Positions 1 through 8,484 of a stretch of 64,000 nt of DNA are shown here, piece after piece (within the stretch, counting starts at the first letter, position 1; each line of letters begins with the position of its first letter). A model generated the notes under the pieces. That model searched no databases. It was given only the letters and a program-made list of their open reading frames with translations, and was not told where the DNA came from. A program made the translations under genes and the position numbers. The DNA is from CAMTVQ01 sp947085255 (GTDB lineage Bacteria; Bacteroidota; Bacteroidia; Sphingobacteriales; Sphingobacteriaceae). The stretch covers positions 1 through 64,000 of the forward strand of contig CAMTVQ010000008.1 of NCBI GenBank assembly GCA_947085255.1, in the 5' to 3' direction.

Positions 1-110
1 AAGTAGCCCGTACTATTGCCGATTTGGCAAATAGTGCAAACATACAAACCGAGCATCTTGCAGAAGCAATTCAATACCGTAGTTTGGATAGGGAAAGTTG
101 GGGAGTATAA
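1..110 (+). CDS. YifB/ComM-family Mg-chelatase-like AAA ATPase, C-terminal end only (5' partial)
   Basis: Reading from base 3, the frame is open into the window edge and ends at TAA 108-110, giving 35 residues. They include ARTIADL, EHLAEAIQYR and SLDRESWG, which I recognise as the conserved C-terminus of YifB/ComM ATPases (Mg-chelatase-like domain). The family is linked to DNA uptake and recombination branch migration. Only the tail is visible, so no ATPase motif can be checked. The call rests on a short but characteristic terminal signature. Confidence 0.75.
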   Translation, partial: VARTIADLANSANIQTEHLAEAIQYRSLDRESWGV

Positions 111-118
111 ACTCGCCA

Positions 119-141
119 TTGTTGGTCGCCTGACCAACAAC
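119..141 (+). repeat. REP-like palindrome, upstream copy
   Basis: A perfect 9-bp stem with core GTTGGTC, loop GCCT and return arm GACCAAC. The 23 nt at 119-141 recur identically and in the same orientation at 746-768, on the other side of the RAYT gene. Such palindromes are the usual substrates of RAYT transposases. They could also act as a weak terminator for the preceding gene. Confidence 0.8.
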
Positions 142-193
142 TCGTCTACCAACAGCTAATTTGATAAGCTGACCAACAACCCGTCTAACAACA
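131..193 (+). repeat. Two 24-bp direct repeats upstream of the RAYT
   Basis: 131-154 and 170-193 match at 22 of 24 positions. Each begins with TGACCAACAAC, the right arm of the REP palindrome, followed by a CGTCTA block. The second copy lacks the left arm, so it is a half-palindrome. This looks like a decayed or partly duplicated REP unit abutting the transposase start codon at 210. Confidence 0.7.
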
Positions 194-209
194 ATTAATG
201 TGAAACACA

Positions 210-728
210 ATGCAGTACGATAATTTTGCTCAGTTTTTTACGGCAACTAATCTTAACTGGCTGCCGCTACTCGCAAAAGATGAGCATAAACAACTATTAA
301 TAGCTGCATTGCAGCAGCGTGTACGATTAAAGCAAGTTGTTGTATATGCTTATGTAATTATGCCGAATCATTTTCATTGTATTTGGAGAATTGCAGATGG
401 AATTGGTCAGTCAAACTTTCAGCGTGACTTTTTAAAATGGACAGCTAAGCAAATATTAATGGAACTGAAGGTAACAGATCGCCATCTGTATGAAAAACTT
501 AAAGTAAATCAGTCAGATAGGACGTTGCAAGTATGGGAACGTAATTCACTGAGTATAGATGTATATTCTGAACATATTTTTTTACAAAAATTGGATTACA
601 TCCATAACAATCCAATACAGCAAAAATGGAATTTGGTAAGTTACTCTGAAGATTATTTGTATTCATCTGCTGCTTATTATTTCAGAGAAGAAGATCCTTT
701 TCAAATTATTACACATTATCAAGATTAG
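210..728 (+). CDS. REP-associated tyrosine transposase (RAYT, Y1/HUH family)
   Basis: A 172-residue HUH single-strand transposase of the IS200-like Y1 superfamily. The histidine pair is in MPNHFH (His54, Phe55, His56). The likely catalytic tyrosine is Tyr130 in KLDYIHNNP, with the usual VWERNS stretch before it. RAYTs cut and join single-stranded REP palindromes and normally occur as single-copy, domesticated genes. Here the gene is bracketed by identical palindromes at 119-141 and 746-768, the standard RAYT/REP arrangement. Length is normal for the family, with no frameshift, so it appears intact. Confidence 0.92.
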   Translation: MQYDNFAQFFTATNLNWLPLLAKDEHKQLLIAALQQRVRLKQVVVYAYVIMPNHFHCIWRIADGIGQSNFQRDFLKWTAKQILMELKVTDRHLYEKLKVNQSDRTLQVWERNSLSIDVYSEHIFLQKLDYIHNNPIQQKWNLVSYSEDYLYSSAAYYFREEDPFQIITHYQD

Positions 729-745
729 GGAGGTTTGTATTGTGG

Positions 746-768
746 TTGTTGGTCGCCTGACCAACAAC
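746..768 (+). repeat. REP-like palindrome, downstream copy
   Basis: Identical over 23 nt to 119-141. This copy is directly preceded by GTGG (742-745), which resembles the GTAG/GTGG tetranucleotide that marks REP elements cut by RAYTs. It sits between the convergent ends of the RAYT gene and the GT51 gene, so it may also form a bidirectional stop hairpin. Confidence 0.8.
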
Positions 769-771
769 AAA

Positions 772-2853
772 TTACTGTTTCTGCTTTTCCTCTTTCTTCC
801 GCTTACGCTCTTCTTGCCTGCGTTTGCGCTCTTCGTCTCTTGCGGTTTTGCCATCAGGGTTGTCTTTAGATAGGGAAGATATAAATACCCTTATACCATC
901 ATTAATTTTGCTTGTTAGCAAATCGCTATCATCCGTATCCAATTCATCAAAATCCGGAATGCTATCACTTGGCACAATCATGCTCTTAGCTCTTCCTGTT
1001 ACCTGCACGCTTGCCATTAAATTTACGGTATCCGCCTCGGTTGCTAAGCCTCTGCGTAGCATTTTGCCACTTACCAATTTAAAGAAATAACGTACATGTG
1101 GTTTTAGCTGCGCATCTTCTGTAAAACTGTATTTAAAAGCTTTAGGCTTTGGTACAATGCTGGCTAAAAAGAGCGATTCGCCCAAGCTTAACTGCGAAGG
1201 ACTTTTATTAAAGTAAAAGCGGGCTGCTTCACCAATACCATACACATTTGGTCCCCACTCAATAATGTTGAGGTACACTTCGAGCATGCGTTGTTTACTG
1301 CTCAGTCTATTGTTTTCAATCAACCATACAATCAAGGCTTCTTCTAATTTTCGGGTAATGTTTTTATTGCGGTTCAAAAACACATTTTTTACCAATTGCA
1401 TGGTAATGGTGCTTGCTCCTTTTTTAAATCTGCCCGATTTATAATTTACCACTATGGCATTTCTAAAAGCATCTTCATTAAAGCCCTTATGCCACATAAA
1501 AGTGCCATCTTCGGCGGTAATTACCGCATTGCGCATAAAGGGAGCAATTTGCTCGAAGGGAGTAAAATTCGGATTGCCAATGCCTACTACAAAGGTGCGC
1601 ATCGGACGGCCGTATTCATAAGGAGTGTAGGCAAATGGACCATTTATCTTTTGTAAGTTGGTACTGCCGTAACTCAAAATAGTAAGATCTGTGCTATTGA
1701 GTGCCGATCTAAAAATAACGGAATCGGGTGTGGCACTATTCAGTAAAAAGTCAAGTGTATAACTTACACTCCCAACTACTTTTAGGTTCTCTAAATTTTG
1801 AAATAAGCCAGTAGGAAAGCAATCAAAAAAATCCTGTGCAGGAGTATCATCCATGCGCATTTTTAGGACATATTCTTTTGCAGGTGCCAAAGTGTATTTA
1901 ATGTATGGATGCACCTTTACATTTTTGAGAAATACGGTAGAAGTACTGTCTATGCCAATGTAGTTCTCCCCAATAAACATGGAGCAATCCAAAGAGGCAG
2001 AGCTTACTGCTACGTCGTTGGGTGATATCTTGGGATGATTGATGAGTAAATTGTTTACCCGCCAGTTACCAGATAATACTAAATCGTTGGTGTAACTTAC
2101 ATCGTTTAACGATGTGCTTAACGTATCAAAGCGGATAAGTGCCTGGTACTTTTGTGGCAAATAAGGGATAGTTATGGGTTTGTTATTCCCAAAAAACTTA
2201 ACATCTATTTTTTTATCGGCTGCATAAATAGTGCCTTGTGTATAAACAGTAGTGGTATCATCTGCCTGACTTAAAATGGTAGTAGCTAGCAACGAATGGT
2301 TAATTATACTGCAATGTACCAACTGTGCTTTTACCCAAATATCATTATCGGTAAGTAGTGCCATGCTATTGGTAATGCGTAATTCTTCGGGCACCTTGTA
2401 CAATAACTGATTAAGAATATTGTTAGCCAGTTTTGCCAAATTAAGCGAGCCCACTGTGCTATCTTTTTGAGTGCTATCTTTAGGAAATAAAAAATCGATA
2501 TTGCTCAAACTGTCTTTACGGCTAATATTAAGCAGGCATCCATCCAGCGTTACTTCATCTGGTTGTATGCGTCCCAATACTAAGGGCAATAGTTTAATGC
2601 TGGCGTTAAGTTTATGTATGCGTAATAGTGTATCGCGCTGTAGCGGCACAACACTAATTTGCAGTAGCTCTACAGCTGCCAAACCAACAAAGCGTGCACC
2701 ATCAATATGTAATACTACATTTTTGCTTTTAGCAGCGGTTTCAACCTTTGTAATAACCTTTTGTAATAAATAGTTACGCGAAAAGTAAGCCGTTGCAATC
2801 GTAAGCAGCACCAAGGCTGCTATTCCCACAATAATTCCTTTTATATAATTCAT
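772..2853 (-). CDS. AsmA-like domain fused to a GT51 peptidoglycan glycosyltransferase
   Basis: A 693-residue protein. An N-terminal membrane anchor (about residues 5-24) is followed by roughly 370 residues resembling AsmA-type envelope proteins. A GT51 domain spans about 430-575: AED with catalytic Glu448, GASTITMQ (479-486) and EVYLN (Glu525). GT51 polymerises lipid II into glycan strands in the periplasm. No transpeptidase domain follows, so this is a monofunctional glycosyltransferase with an unusual AsmA-like front. The tail is very basic (RKRRQEERKRKK). The usual GGSTITQQ motif reads GASTITMQ, a mild deviation. Both GT51 glutamates are present, so activity is plausible. Confidence 0.85.
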   Translation of the reverse strand: MNYIKGIIVGIAALVLLTIATAYFSRNYLLQKVITKVETAAKSKNVVLHIDGARFVGLAAVELLQISVVPLQRDTLLRIHKLNASIKLLPLVLGRIQPDEVTLDGCLLNISRKDSLSNIDFLFPKDSTQKDSTVGSLNLAKLANNILNQLLYKVPEELRITNSMALLTDNDIWVKAQLVHCSIINHSLLATTILSQADDTTTVYTQGTIYAADKKIDVKFFGNNKPITIPYLPQKYQALIRFDTLSTSLNDVSYTNDLVLSGNWRVNNLLINHPKISPNDVAVSSASLDCSMFIGENYIGIDSTSTVFLKNVKVHPYIKYTLAPAKEYVLKMRMDDTPAQDFFDCFPTGLFQNLENLKVVGSVSYTLDFLLNSATPDSVIFRSALNSTDLTILSYGSTNLQKINGPFAYTPYEYGRPMRTFVVGIGNPNFTPFEQIAPFMRNAVITAEDGTFMWHKGFNEDAFRNAIVVNYKSGRFKKGASTITMQLVKNVFLNRNKNITRKLEEALIVWLIENNRLSSKQRMLEVYLNIIEWGPNVYGIGEAARFYFNKSPSQLSLGESLFLASIVPKPKAFKYSFTEDAQLKPHVRYFFKLVSGKMLRRGLATEADTVNLMASVQVTGRAKSMIVPSDSIPDFDELDTDDSDLLTSKINDGIRVFISSLSKDNPDGKTARDEERKRRQEERKRKKEEKQKQ

Positions 2854-2892
2854 TAATAGTAATCCGAAAATTGGTAAAACAATAACTGATGC

Positions 2893-4122
2893 TTAAAACA
2901 CTTTTTTATTCCAACAATCAATCATTTCAATGTCTTTCATAGGGTTGTTTTCAAAAGTATATTGCAATAAAGAGTTAATATTTTTTTGTCCTAAAATCTG
3001 AATTAATAACTCGGGACGCATACCACCTTGTAGTGATAAAGCGGCATACGTAAAGCGTGCCGTATCGGTGGTAATTAGTTCATATTTCTGGCGTTTTTTT
3101 ATAATTACTGTTTTTCCCTTGTATATAGGTATCTCAATATCTTTGGTAATAAGGGCCAACTTACCCAGTTCTTTTACAAACTTATTGGCATACACATTGG
3201 CAATAGCAGGAAAGCACAAAATCTTATCATTCGTTTCGTACCTGCGCAAAATCATCTTAGCATAATTATTCATGGGTATGGTCATGTCTTTATTGCTATA
3301 CTGATTTATTAGTTTTATGCGGTAATCTATCACATCACTATGCTTTAGTTTGCATATTTCAGAGTATTTCATGCCAGTAAAACATCCAAATAGAAATAAA
3401 TCGCGGGCTTTGGCCAGTTCAGGATTTAGGGATAAGTTAAGGTTAAAAATACGTGTAAGTTCTTCTTCTGTAAGTGATACTTTTAGTGCTGAAGTTGTTT
3501 TGGTACTAAACTTGGTGAACGATTGTGATTCTATCAGTTTTCGTTCGGCAGCATAGTGCAAAAATGCTTTTAGCGTCTTTATTTTTTTGCTTATTGTATT
3601 ATTTGTGTTGTTAAGGTGTTGCTCCAAAAAAAGTGTAAACTCTGTATAAAATACATCGTTTATTTTCTTAAAGTCTAATTTATACTGCTTTAAATGGTCA
3701 AACTGGCGTAAATCACGCAACAATGCCTGATAAATGGTAATGGTAGTAGTCTTTTTCTCAGTTTTAGCGGCTACTATAAATTGTTCAAAATGGGTATAAA
3801 AATCATTCTTCTTTTCGCGCTGCGCGCTGCCGGTAAAAGACTTTTTAATTGCAGCAATATCAATGCCGTTTCTATTAGCAGCTGCGGCTTTAGCCAACTC
3901 AATTAGCTTTTCTTTTTGTTCAAAAATATTCTGATTGATTACTAAGCCATCTGGCGCTATTTCGGTAGCCTTTTGGTAACTACCGTCCCAATGCTCGGGT
4001 AAAATCTTATAGCCCGTATAGTGTTTAAACTTTTTTCCTTTATCCTGAAAAACCAAATAAATAGGAGTTGCCCCCTGTTGGTCTTTCATTTCTGGGCGGA
4101 TATACAAATTTACTGTGGCCAT
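2893..4122 (-). CDS. Tyrosine recombinase/integrase homologue with degenerate active site
   Basis: A Bacteroidota-type integrase layout. There is an arm-binding N-domain (MATVNLYIRPEMKD), a SAM-like core-binding domain (about 105-200) and a catalytic fold (about 215-400). I choose the ATG at 4122 (409 residues) because MATVNLYIRP is the usual family start; an upstream extension to 4203 is possible. The first catalytic Arg is Lys252 (TGMKYSE), the His of HxxR is Asp353 (DTAR keeps Arg356), and the next His is Gln379 (LGQ). Only Arg356 and Tyr388 remain obvious. No attachment sites or mobile cargo are seen. It is either decayed or a non-catalytic DNA-binding derivative. Confidence 0.85.
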   Translation of the reverse strand: MATVNLYIRPEMKDQQGATPIYLVFQDKGKKFKHYTGYKILPEHWDGSYQKATEIAPDGLVINQNIFEQKEKLIELAKAAAANRNGIDIAAIKKSFTGSAQREKKNDFYTHFEQFIVAAKTEKKTTTITIYQALLRDLRQFDHLKQYKLDFKKINDVFYTEFTLFLEQHLNNTNNTISKKIKTLKAFLHYAAERKLIESQSFTKFSTKTTSALKVSLTEEELTRIFNLNLSLNPELAKARDLFLFGCFTGMKYSEICKLKHSDVIDYRIKLINQYSNKDMTIPMNNYAKMILRRYETNDKILCFPAIANVYANKFVKELGKLALITKDIEIPIYKGKTVIIKKRQKYELITTDTARFTYAALSLQGGMRPELLIQILGQKNINSLLQYTFENNPMKDIEMIDCWNKKVF

Positions 4123-4267
4123 ATTAGTAGTTGTAACTTGAAAAATAGGGGCAAAAATTAAACCGTTGCAAGGTATAGCGCAATTTTTACAAATACAAAC
4201 CAAATAGTAACATAAATAAGCTATTTCTAACTAGCTCAACAAAAAGCTATTTAAGGTGTTAAATACA

Positions 4268-4275
4268 TACCTTTG
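4268..4275 (+). promoter_or_regulatory. Probable -7 element (TACCTTTG) of the mrp gene
   Basis: TACCTTTG matches the Bacteroidota -7 consensus TAnnTTTG exactly and lies 8 nt before the ATG at 4284. Transcripts would have a leader of only a few bases. No TTTG is found about 20 nt upstream, so the -33 half is weak. Confidence 0.5.
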
Positions 4276-4283
4276 CACCCATT

Positions 4284-5372
4284 ATGAGTATTACCAAAGA
4301 AGCTGTAGTAAAAGCATTAAGCCAAGTAGAAGAACCCGATTTAAAGAAAGATTTGGTTACCCTTAATATGATAGAAGATATTGTTATTAATGGTAAGGAA
4401 GTAAGTTTTTCGGTAATACTGACTACGCCTGCCTGTCCCCTAAAAGCATTGATAGAAAATGCGTGTATCAATGCTATTGTACATTTAGTAGATAAGGAAG
4501 CGGTAGTAAAAGTGAACATGACCTCACGCGTTACCAGTAGCAATAAAACAGCACAATTACCGAATATCAAAAATATTATAGCAGTATCTTCTGGTAAAGG
4601 AGGGGTGGGAAAATCTACTGTAGCTGTAAATTTAGCTTTATCGCTACATAAAAACGGTGCAAAAGTAGGTATCATCGATGCTGATATTTATGGTCCATCG
4701 GTTCCTATGATGCTGCAAGTAGAAGGAGCTCGTCCAAAAGCGTATAAAGCAGGCGATAAAACGCGCATGTTCCCAGTAGAAAATTACGGTATAAAGATTT
4801 TATCCATCGGTTTTTTTGCAGAACCAGGTCAACCTATTCCATGGCGCGGACCAATGGTTTCTACAGCAGTAAAACAACTGTTTAATGATGCCGACTGGGG
4901 CGAACTTGATTATTTAATTATCGATATGCCACCGGGAACTGGCGATATACACATTACCATTGCACAAGGATTCCCTATTGCTGGTGCACTTATTGTAACT
5001 ACACCGCAGCAAGTAGCCATGGCTGATGCGGGCAAGGGAATGGGTATGTTTCGTATGAGCTCTATCAATGTGCCTATTTTGGGCGTGGTAGAAAATATGT
5101 CGTACTTTACACCTGCAGAATTGCCTGATAATAAGTATTATATATTTGGTAAAGGAGGAGGAAAAATATTGGCGCAGCAGTTTGATGTGCCTCTTTTAGG
5201 CGAAATTCCGTTGGTAATGGGTATGGCAGATGCTGGCGATAAAGGTGAACCGGTAAGTTTGCAAGAAGGAAACCCAATGGCAGCTGCTTTTATGGAGTTG
5301 GCACAAAAAGTAGCTCAGCAAGTAGCTATTAGCAATGCTGCCAAAATGCAACCACAAGCCGAATTGAATTAA
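4284..5372 (+). CDS. mrp: Mrp/ApbC-family Fe-S cluster carrier ATPase
   Basis: A 362-residue P-loop ATPase that helps load Fe-S clusters onto target proteins in the cytosol. An N-terminal MIP18/DUF59 domain (about 1-85) precedes the Mrp domain with the deviant Walker A GKGGVGKST (104-112) and MPPGTGD. The CxxC used by many Mrp proteins after ENMSYF is absent here; the segment reads ENMSYFTPAELPDNK. The nfuA-like gene follows 70 bp downstream on the same strand, which supports an Fe-S role. Confidence 0.93.
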   Translation: MSITKEAVVKALSQVEEPDLKKDLVTLNMIEDIVINGKEVSFSVILTTPACPLKALIENACINAIVHLVDKEAVVKVNMTSRVTSSNKTAQLPNIKNIIAVSSGKGGVGKSTVAVNLALSLHKNGAKVGIIDADIYGPSVPMMLQVEGARPKAYKAGDKTRMFPVENYGIKILSIGFFAEPGQPIPWRGPMVSTAVKQLFNDADWGELDYLIIDMPPGTGDIHITIAQGFPIAGALIVTTPQQVAMADAGKGMGMFRMSSINVPILGVVENMSYFTPAELPDNKYYIFGKGGGKILAQQFDVPLLGEIPLVMGMADAGDKGEPVSLQEGNPMAAAFMELAQKVAQQVAISNAAKMQPQAELN

Positions 5373-5442
5373 TCTACTTATATTTGTATTTAATATGTTA
5401 GATAATAGAGCACCTATTGTCTAATGTTTAGAATCTAAAATT

Positions 5443-5736
5443 ATGCCTGCAAGTCCCGAATTATTAGCCCGTATAGAAACAGCCTTAGATACCATACGTC
5501 CCTATCTGCAAACCGATGGCGGAGATGTGGCTATAGAAGAAGTAACCGATGATATGGTGGTGCGCTTGAGGCTATTAGGCTCATGCGGTTCGTGCCCAAT
5601 GAGTATTATGACGCTTAAAGCAGGTGTAGAACAAACATTGAAGCGCGCTATTCCTGAAATTACTGCAGTAGAAGCAATTAATCTTACCGATATGGACGAC
5701 CCAAATGCGGTACTACCCGAAAACTTGCGCGCTTAA
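5443..5736 (+). CDS. NifU-like C-terminal domain protein (Nfu-type Fe-S scaffold)
   Basis: A 97-residue single-domain Nfu protein. The cluster-binding CxxC is Cys48-Gly-Ser-Cys51 in LGSCGSCPMS, preceded by the characteristic YLQTDGGDV. Nfu proteins hold and pass a 4Fe-4S cluster. It lies 70 bp after mrp in the same direction, probably co-transcribed. Length and motif are normal for the stand-alone form. Confidence 0.93.
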   Translation: MPASPELLARIETALDTIRPYLQTDGGDVAIEEVTDDMVVRLRLLGSCGSCPMSIMTLKAGVEQTLKRAIPEITAVEAINLTDMDDPNAVLPENLRA

Positions 5737-5800
5737 TTGGTAACGATATAGCTACTAAATACGCATAAGCAACTTTTTTCGTATTATAAAAAAACTGCGT

Positions 5801-6430
5801 TTGAAATATATCTACTTCATACTCCTTAGCCTTGCTTGCAGCAGCGGATTATTAGCACAAGCCGATAAGCCATTGGTACAATTTTCGGGTGTGGTATTAG
5901 GAAGCGATACCCGTCGTTACGCCTCTTTTGTGAGTATTGTAAGTCCTACTACGCGAAAGGGTACTGTTAGCGATTATCAAGGGTATTTTTCATTTGTGGC
6001 AAGCCCTAATGATACATTCGTTTTTTCGGCAATTGGCTACAAAAAGCAACTCATCGTAATACCTGGGGATATTTCCCAAACTGCTTTCTCCAAAAATATT
6101 ATTTTAGATCGCGATACGCTCGAATTGCCCTTAGTAAACATTTACCCTTGGCCAGATTACGAAACGTTTAAACGTGATTTTCTAACACGTATCATCCCAG
6201 ATGATGATTTAACAACTGCTCAAAAAAACCTTAACAGACAAACCATACTTGCACTAGGCAAATACCAGCCTATGGATGGCATACAAAATAGCAATCGCTA
6301 TTTTCAGCAGCAGGTGCAACAACTGTATTATCGTGGGCAATTTGCTCCTAATCAATTACTAAACCCACTGGCTTGGGCACAGTTTTTCCAAATGCTTAAG
6401 GAAGGGCGTATCAGCCTAAAAAGCGAATAA
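5801..6430 (+). CDS. Secreted protein with carboxypeptidase-regulatory-like (beta-sandwich) domain
   Basis: A 209-residue protein with a signal peptide ending near LLAQA (about residue 20), so envelope-located. Residues about 27-105 (VQFSGVVLGSD, GTVSDYQGYFSF, FSAIGYKK) match the CarboxypepD_reg-like fold common in Bacteroidota surface proteins. The C-terminal part is uncharacterised and rich in Gln and aromatic residues. The start is TTG at 5801; no ATG gives a complete signal peptide. It ends 20 bp before prfB. Function unknown. Confidence 0.75.
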   Translation: MKYIYFILLSLACSSGLLAQADKPLVQFSGVVLGSDTRRYASFVSIVSPTTRKGTVSDYQGYFSFVASPNDTFVFSAIGYKKQLIVIPGDISQTAFSKNIILDRDTLELPLVNIYPWPDYETFKRDFLTRIIPDDDLTTAQKNLNRQTILALGKYQPMDGIQNSNRYFQQQVQQLYYRGQFAPNQLLNPLAWAQFFQMLKEGRISLKSE

Positions 6431-6438
6431 TCTTTTAC

Positions 6439-6446
6439 TACTTTTG
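6439..6446 (+). promoter_or_regulatory. Possible -7 element (TACTTTTG) of prfB
   Basis: An exact TAnnTTTG match placed 4 nt before the prfB ATG at 6451. If used, transcription would begin at or near the start codon, giving an almost leaderless mRNA. No -33 TTTG is visible at the expected distance, so this is tentative. Confidence 0.35.
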
Positions 6447-6450
6447 CCGC

Positions 6451-7528
6451 ATGACCAACGATCAGATAAAAGACTTGAGGGACAGAGTATCGGCCCTGAG
6501 GAGGCATCTTTGACATTGATGCCAAACTAAAGGAAATAGCCGCCGAACAGGCACTAACTACCCAACCCGAGTTTTGGGATGACCCTAAAGCAGCCGAAAA
6601 AGTGCTGCATGCTATAAAAATCAAAAAAGCATGGACCGATCAATTTGCCGGAGTAAATGCCTCGGCAGAAGACTCGTTGGTGCTGTATGATTTTTATAAA
6701 GAAGGTGATGTGCAAGAACCTGAAATGTTGGAGCAGTGGAATGCTACGCTACGTTTGGTGGATGAGCTGGAGTTTAAAAACATGCTTAGCAGCGAAGAGG
6801 ACCAAATGAATGCCGTGCTTACTATTAATGCAGGCGCAGGGGGTACCGAAAGTTGCGATTGGGCAGCCATGCTTATGCGTATGTATATTATGTGGGGAGA
6901 AAAAAATGGTTTCTCGGTAAGAGAAATTGATTTGCAGGATGGTGAGTCAACAGGGATAAAGTCATGCACTTTAGAGTTTGAGGGGGCATTTACATATGGA
7001 TACTTAAAAGGAGAGAATGGCGTGCATAGGTTGGTGCGTATTTCACCTTTTGATGCTAATGCCAAGCGACATACTTCTTTTGCTTCAGTATATTGTTACC
7101 CATTGGTAGACGATACAATTAATATCGATATCAACTTAGCTGACGTGTCTTGGGATACGTATAGGGCTGGTGGCAAGGGCGGACAAAATGTAAATAAGGT
7201 AGAAACAGCCGTTCGGCTAAAACACGCTCCGTCGGGTATTATTATTGAATGCCAGCAAGAGCGCTCGCAAAACCAGAACAAAGAGAAAGCCCTAAAAATG
7301 CTTAAATCGCAGTTGTATGAGATAGAATTGCGCAAAAAGAGTGAAGCTAAACAGGCTATAGAAGGTACTAAAATGAAAATAGAATGGGGCTCTCAAATCC
7401 GCAATTATGTATTGCACCCCTATAAATTGGTAAAGGACTTACGCACTGGGCACGAAACGTCCAACGCACAAGCTGTATTGGATGGAGAATTAAATGATTT
7501 TATAAAAGCGTATTTGATGGAATTTTAG
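6451..7528 (+). CDS. prfB: Peptide chain release factor 2 (programmed +1 frameshift)
   Basis: RF2 reads UGA and UAA at the ribosome. The gene is two overlapping frames: 6451-6510, then 6512-7528 after a +1 slip at CTT-TGA (6508-6513). The product is 358 residues, normal for RF2. The peptide-anticodon SPF is in RISPFDANAKR, and the catalytic GGQ is in AGGKGGQNVNK, encoded near 7170-7190. The in-frame UGA at codon 21 gives autoregulation: low RF2 favours slippage and more RF2. Reading only the downstream frame from 6602 would lose the N-terminus. The neighbouring genes are unrelated. Confidence 0.97.
6499..6514 (+). promoter_or_regulatory. prfB recoding site: SD-like AGGAGG, CTT slippery codon, TGA stop
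   Basis: AGGAGG (6499-6504), a 3-nt spacer CAT, CTT (6508-6510) and TGAC (6511-6514). This has the same order and spacing as the classical RF2 frameshift signal. The internal Shine-Dalgarno pairs with the 16S anti-SD to push the ribosome by +1. Genes in this window otherwise lack SD sequences, so its retention is notable. Confidence 0.95.
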
Positions 7529-7539
7529 GGTTGCTGCTG

Positions 7540-8409
7540 TTAATCTAGCATTACCAATAGTTCGGTCACTTCTTTTACTTTATCAGAATAGCCCAGTTTT
7601 TCATAAGAAGAAATGAGGTTGCGCAAAATGCGTTTAATAATATCGGTATTGGTGCATGGTTCATAAAACTCTGCACGTGGCTCTAAATTAAGTTGCTTCA
7701 AAAAAACATCAATATCTCTGCGTTTAAATGTAAAGCCCTTGTTAAAGGCATTGATGTAAAATAGCACACCGTTTTCGTGTTCAGCGCCCAATTTAGAGGC
7801 TTCTATATCGTCTTTGTAAGCGAGTACAAAGTGTTGAGGAAGGTTTACACCAAAAACAGGAATGTCTAATTTTTGGGCAATTATGGCATAAATTACAGCT
7901 AGTAGTATTTGATTGCCTTTTTTACTCTCAAGTACTAAGTTTAAATAAGAATTCTGTGGATCTTGGTGGTTGGTGGTATTGCCACTAAAGCCGTAAATGG
8001 TATAAAAAATATGATTAAGAATTTTTATCTTCTCTAACGGACTTATATCATAACTCAGTTGCAACCACGCATCACGCTTGATGGTCTCTAACTGGTTAAT
8101 AATTTTTTGTTCATCTAAATCAGGATATTGATACTTATTTACAATAAGCAACCCTTGCAGTAAATCGAAACTGCCAGATAAATTCCAAATTTTTAAATCT
8201 TCCTTGCAATTAGTAAACTGTATTTTGTGAATGATATTTTCGATACGTTGCTGGGTAACAGCATCGAATAAGTTTTCCCATTCTTGTTCAAGCGTAGGTA
8301 TAATAGCTTCGCCTAATGATAGTAGTTTAGACTCAACGTGGTCATAAATTTCCTGATCGGGGTCATCTAACAAACGCACTAATGCCTCAAGTTCTTTTTT
8401 GTCAATCAT
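7540..8409 (-). CDS. Transglutaminase-like protein, SirB1/Transglut_core2 type
   Basis: A 289-residue cytosolic protein (no signal peptide). The central segment SYLNLVLESKKGNQILLA followed by a GVNLPQHF stretch matches the SirB1-type transglutaminase-like fold. That family keeps the fold but generally lacks the catalytic cysteine, and none is seen here at the expected place (GNQILL). The N-terminal approx. 60 residues look helical and acidic. It converges with prfB, with 11 bp between the stops. Biological role unknown. Confidence 0.75.
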   Translation of the reverse strand: MIDKKELEALVRLLDDPDQEIYDHVESKLLSLGEAIIPTLEQEWENLFDAVTQQRIENIIHKIQFTNCKEDLKIWNLSGSFDLLQGLLIVNKYQYPDLDEQKIINQLETIKRDAWLQLSYDISPLEKIKILNHIFYTIYGFSGNTTNHQDPQNSYLNLVLESKKGNQILLAVIYAIIAQKLDIPVFGVNLPQHFVLAYKDDIEASKLGAEHENGVLFYINAFNKGFTFKRRDIDVFLKQLNLEPRAEFYEPCTNTDIIKRILRNLISSYEKLGYSDKVKEVTELLVMLD

Positions 8410-8484
8410 GCAAGTAAAAGTTTACTATAAAAATGCAAATTATTTCTTAAACCTCAAATAGCATTAGTAGGTTTACGGTATAAA

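Noticed and set aside
2893..4122. Active integrase marking a prophage or conjugative element
   Set aside because: Three catalytic positions are substituted, and no attachment site, tRNA target or mobile-element cargo is nearby.
5757..5785. Hairpin AATACG/CGTATT upstream of 5801 as a terminator
   Set aside because: Only a 6-bp AT-rich stem with a long loop; too weak to call.
6602..7528. prfB as a 308-residue ORF starting at 6602
   Set aside because: It lacks the N-terminal domain. The frameshift site at 6499-6514 and ATG 6451 explain the full-length gene.
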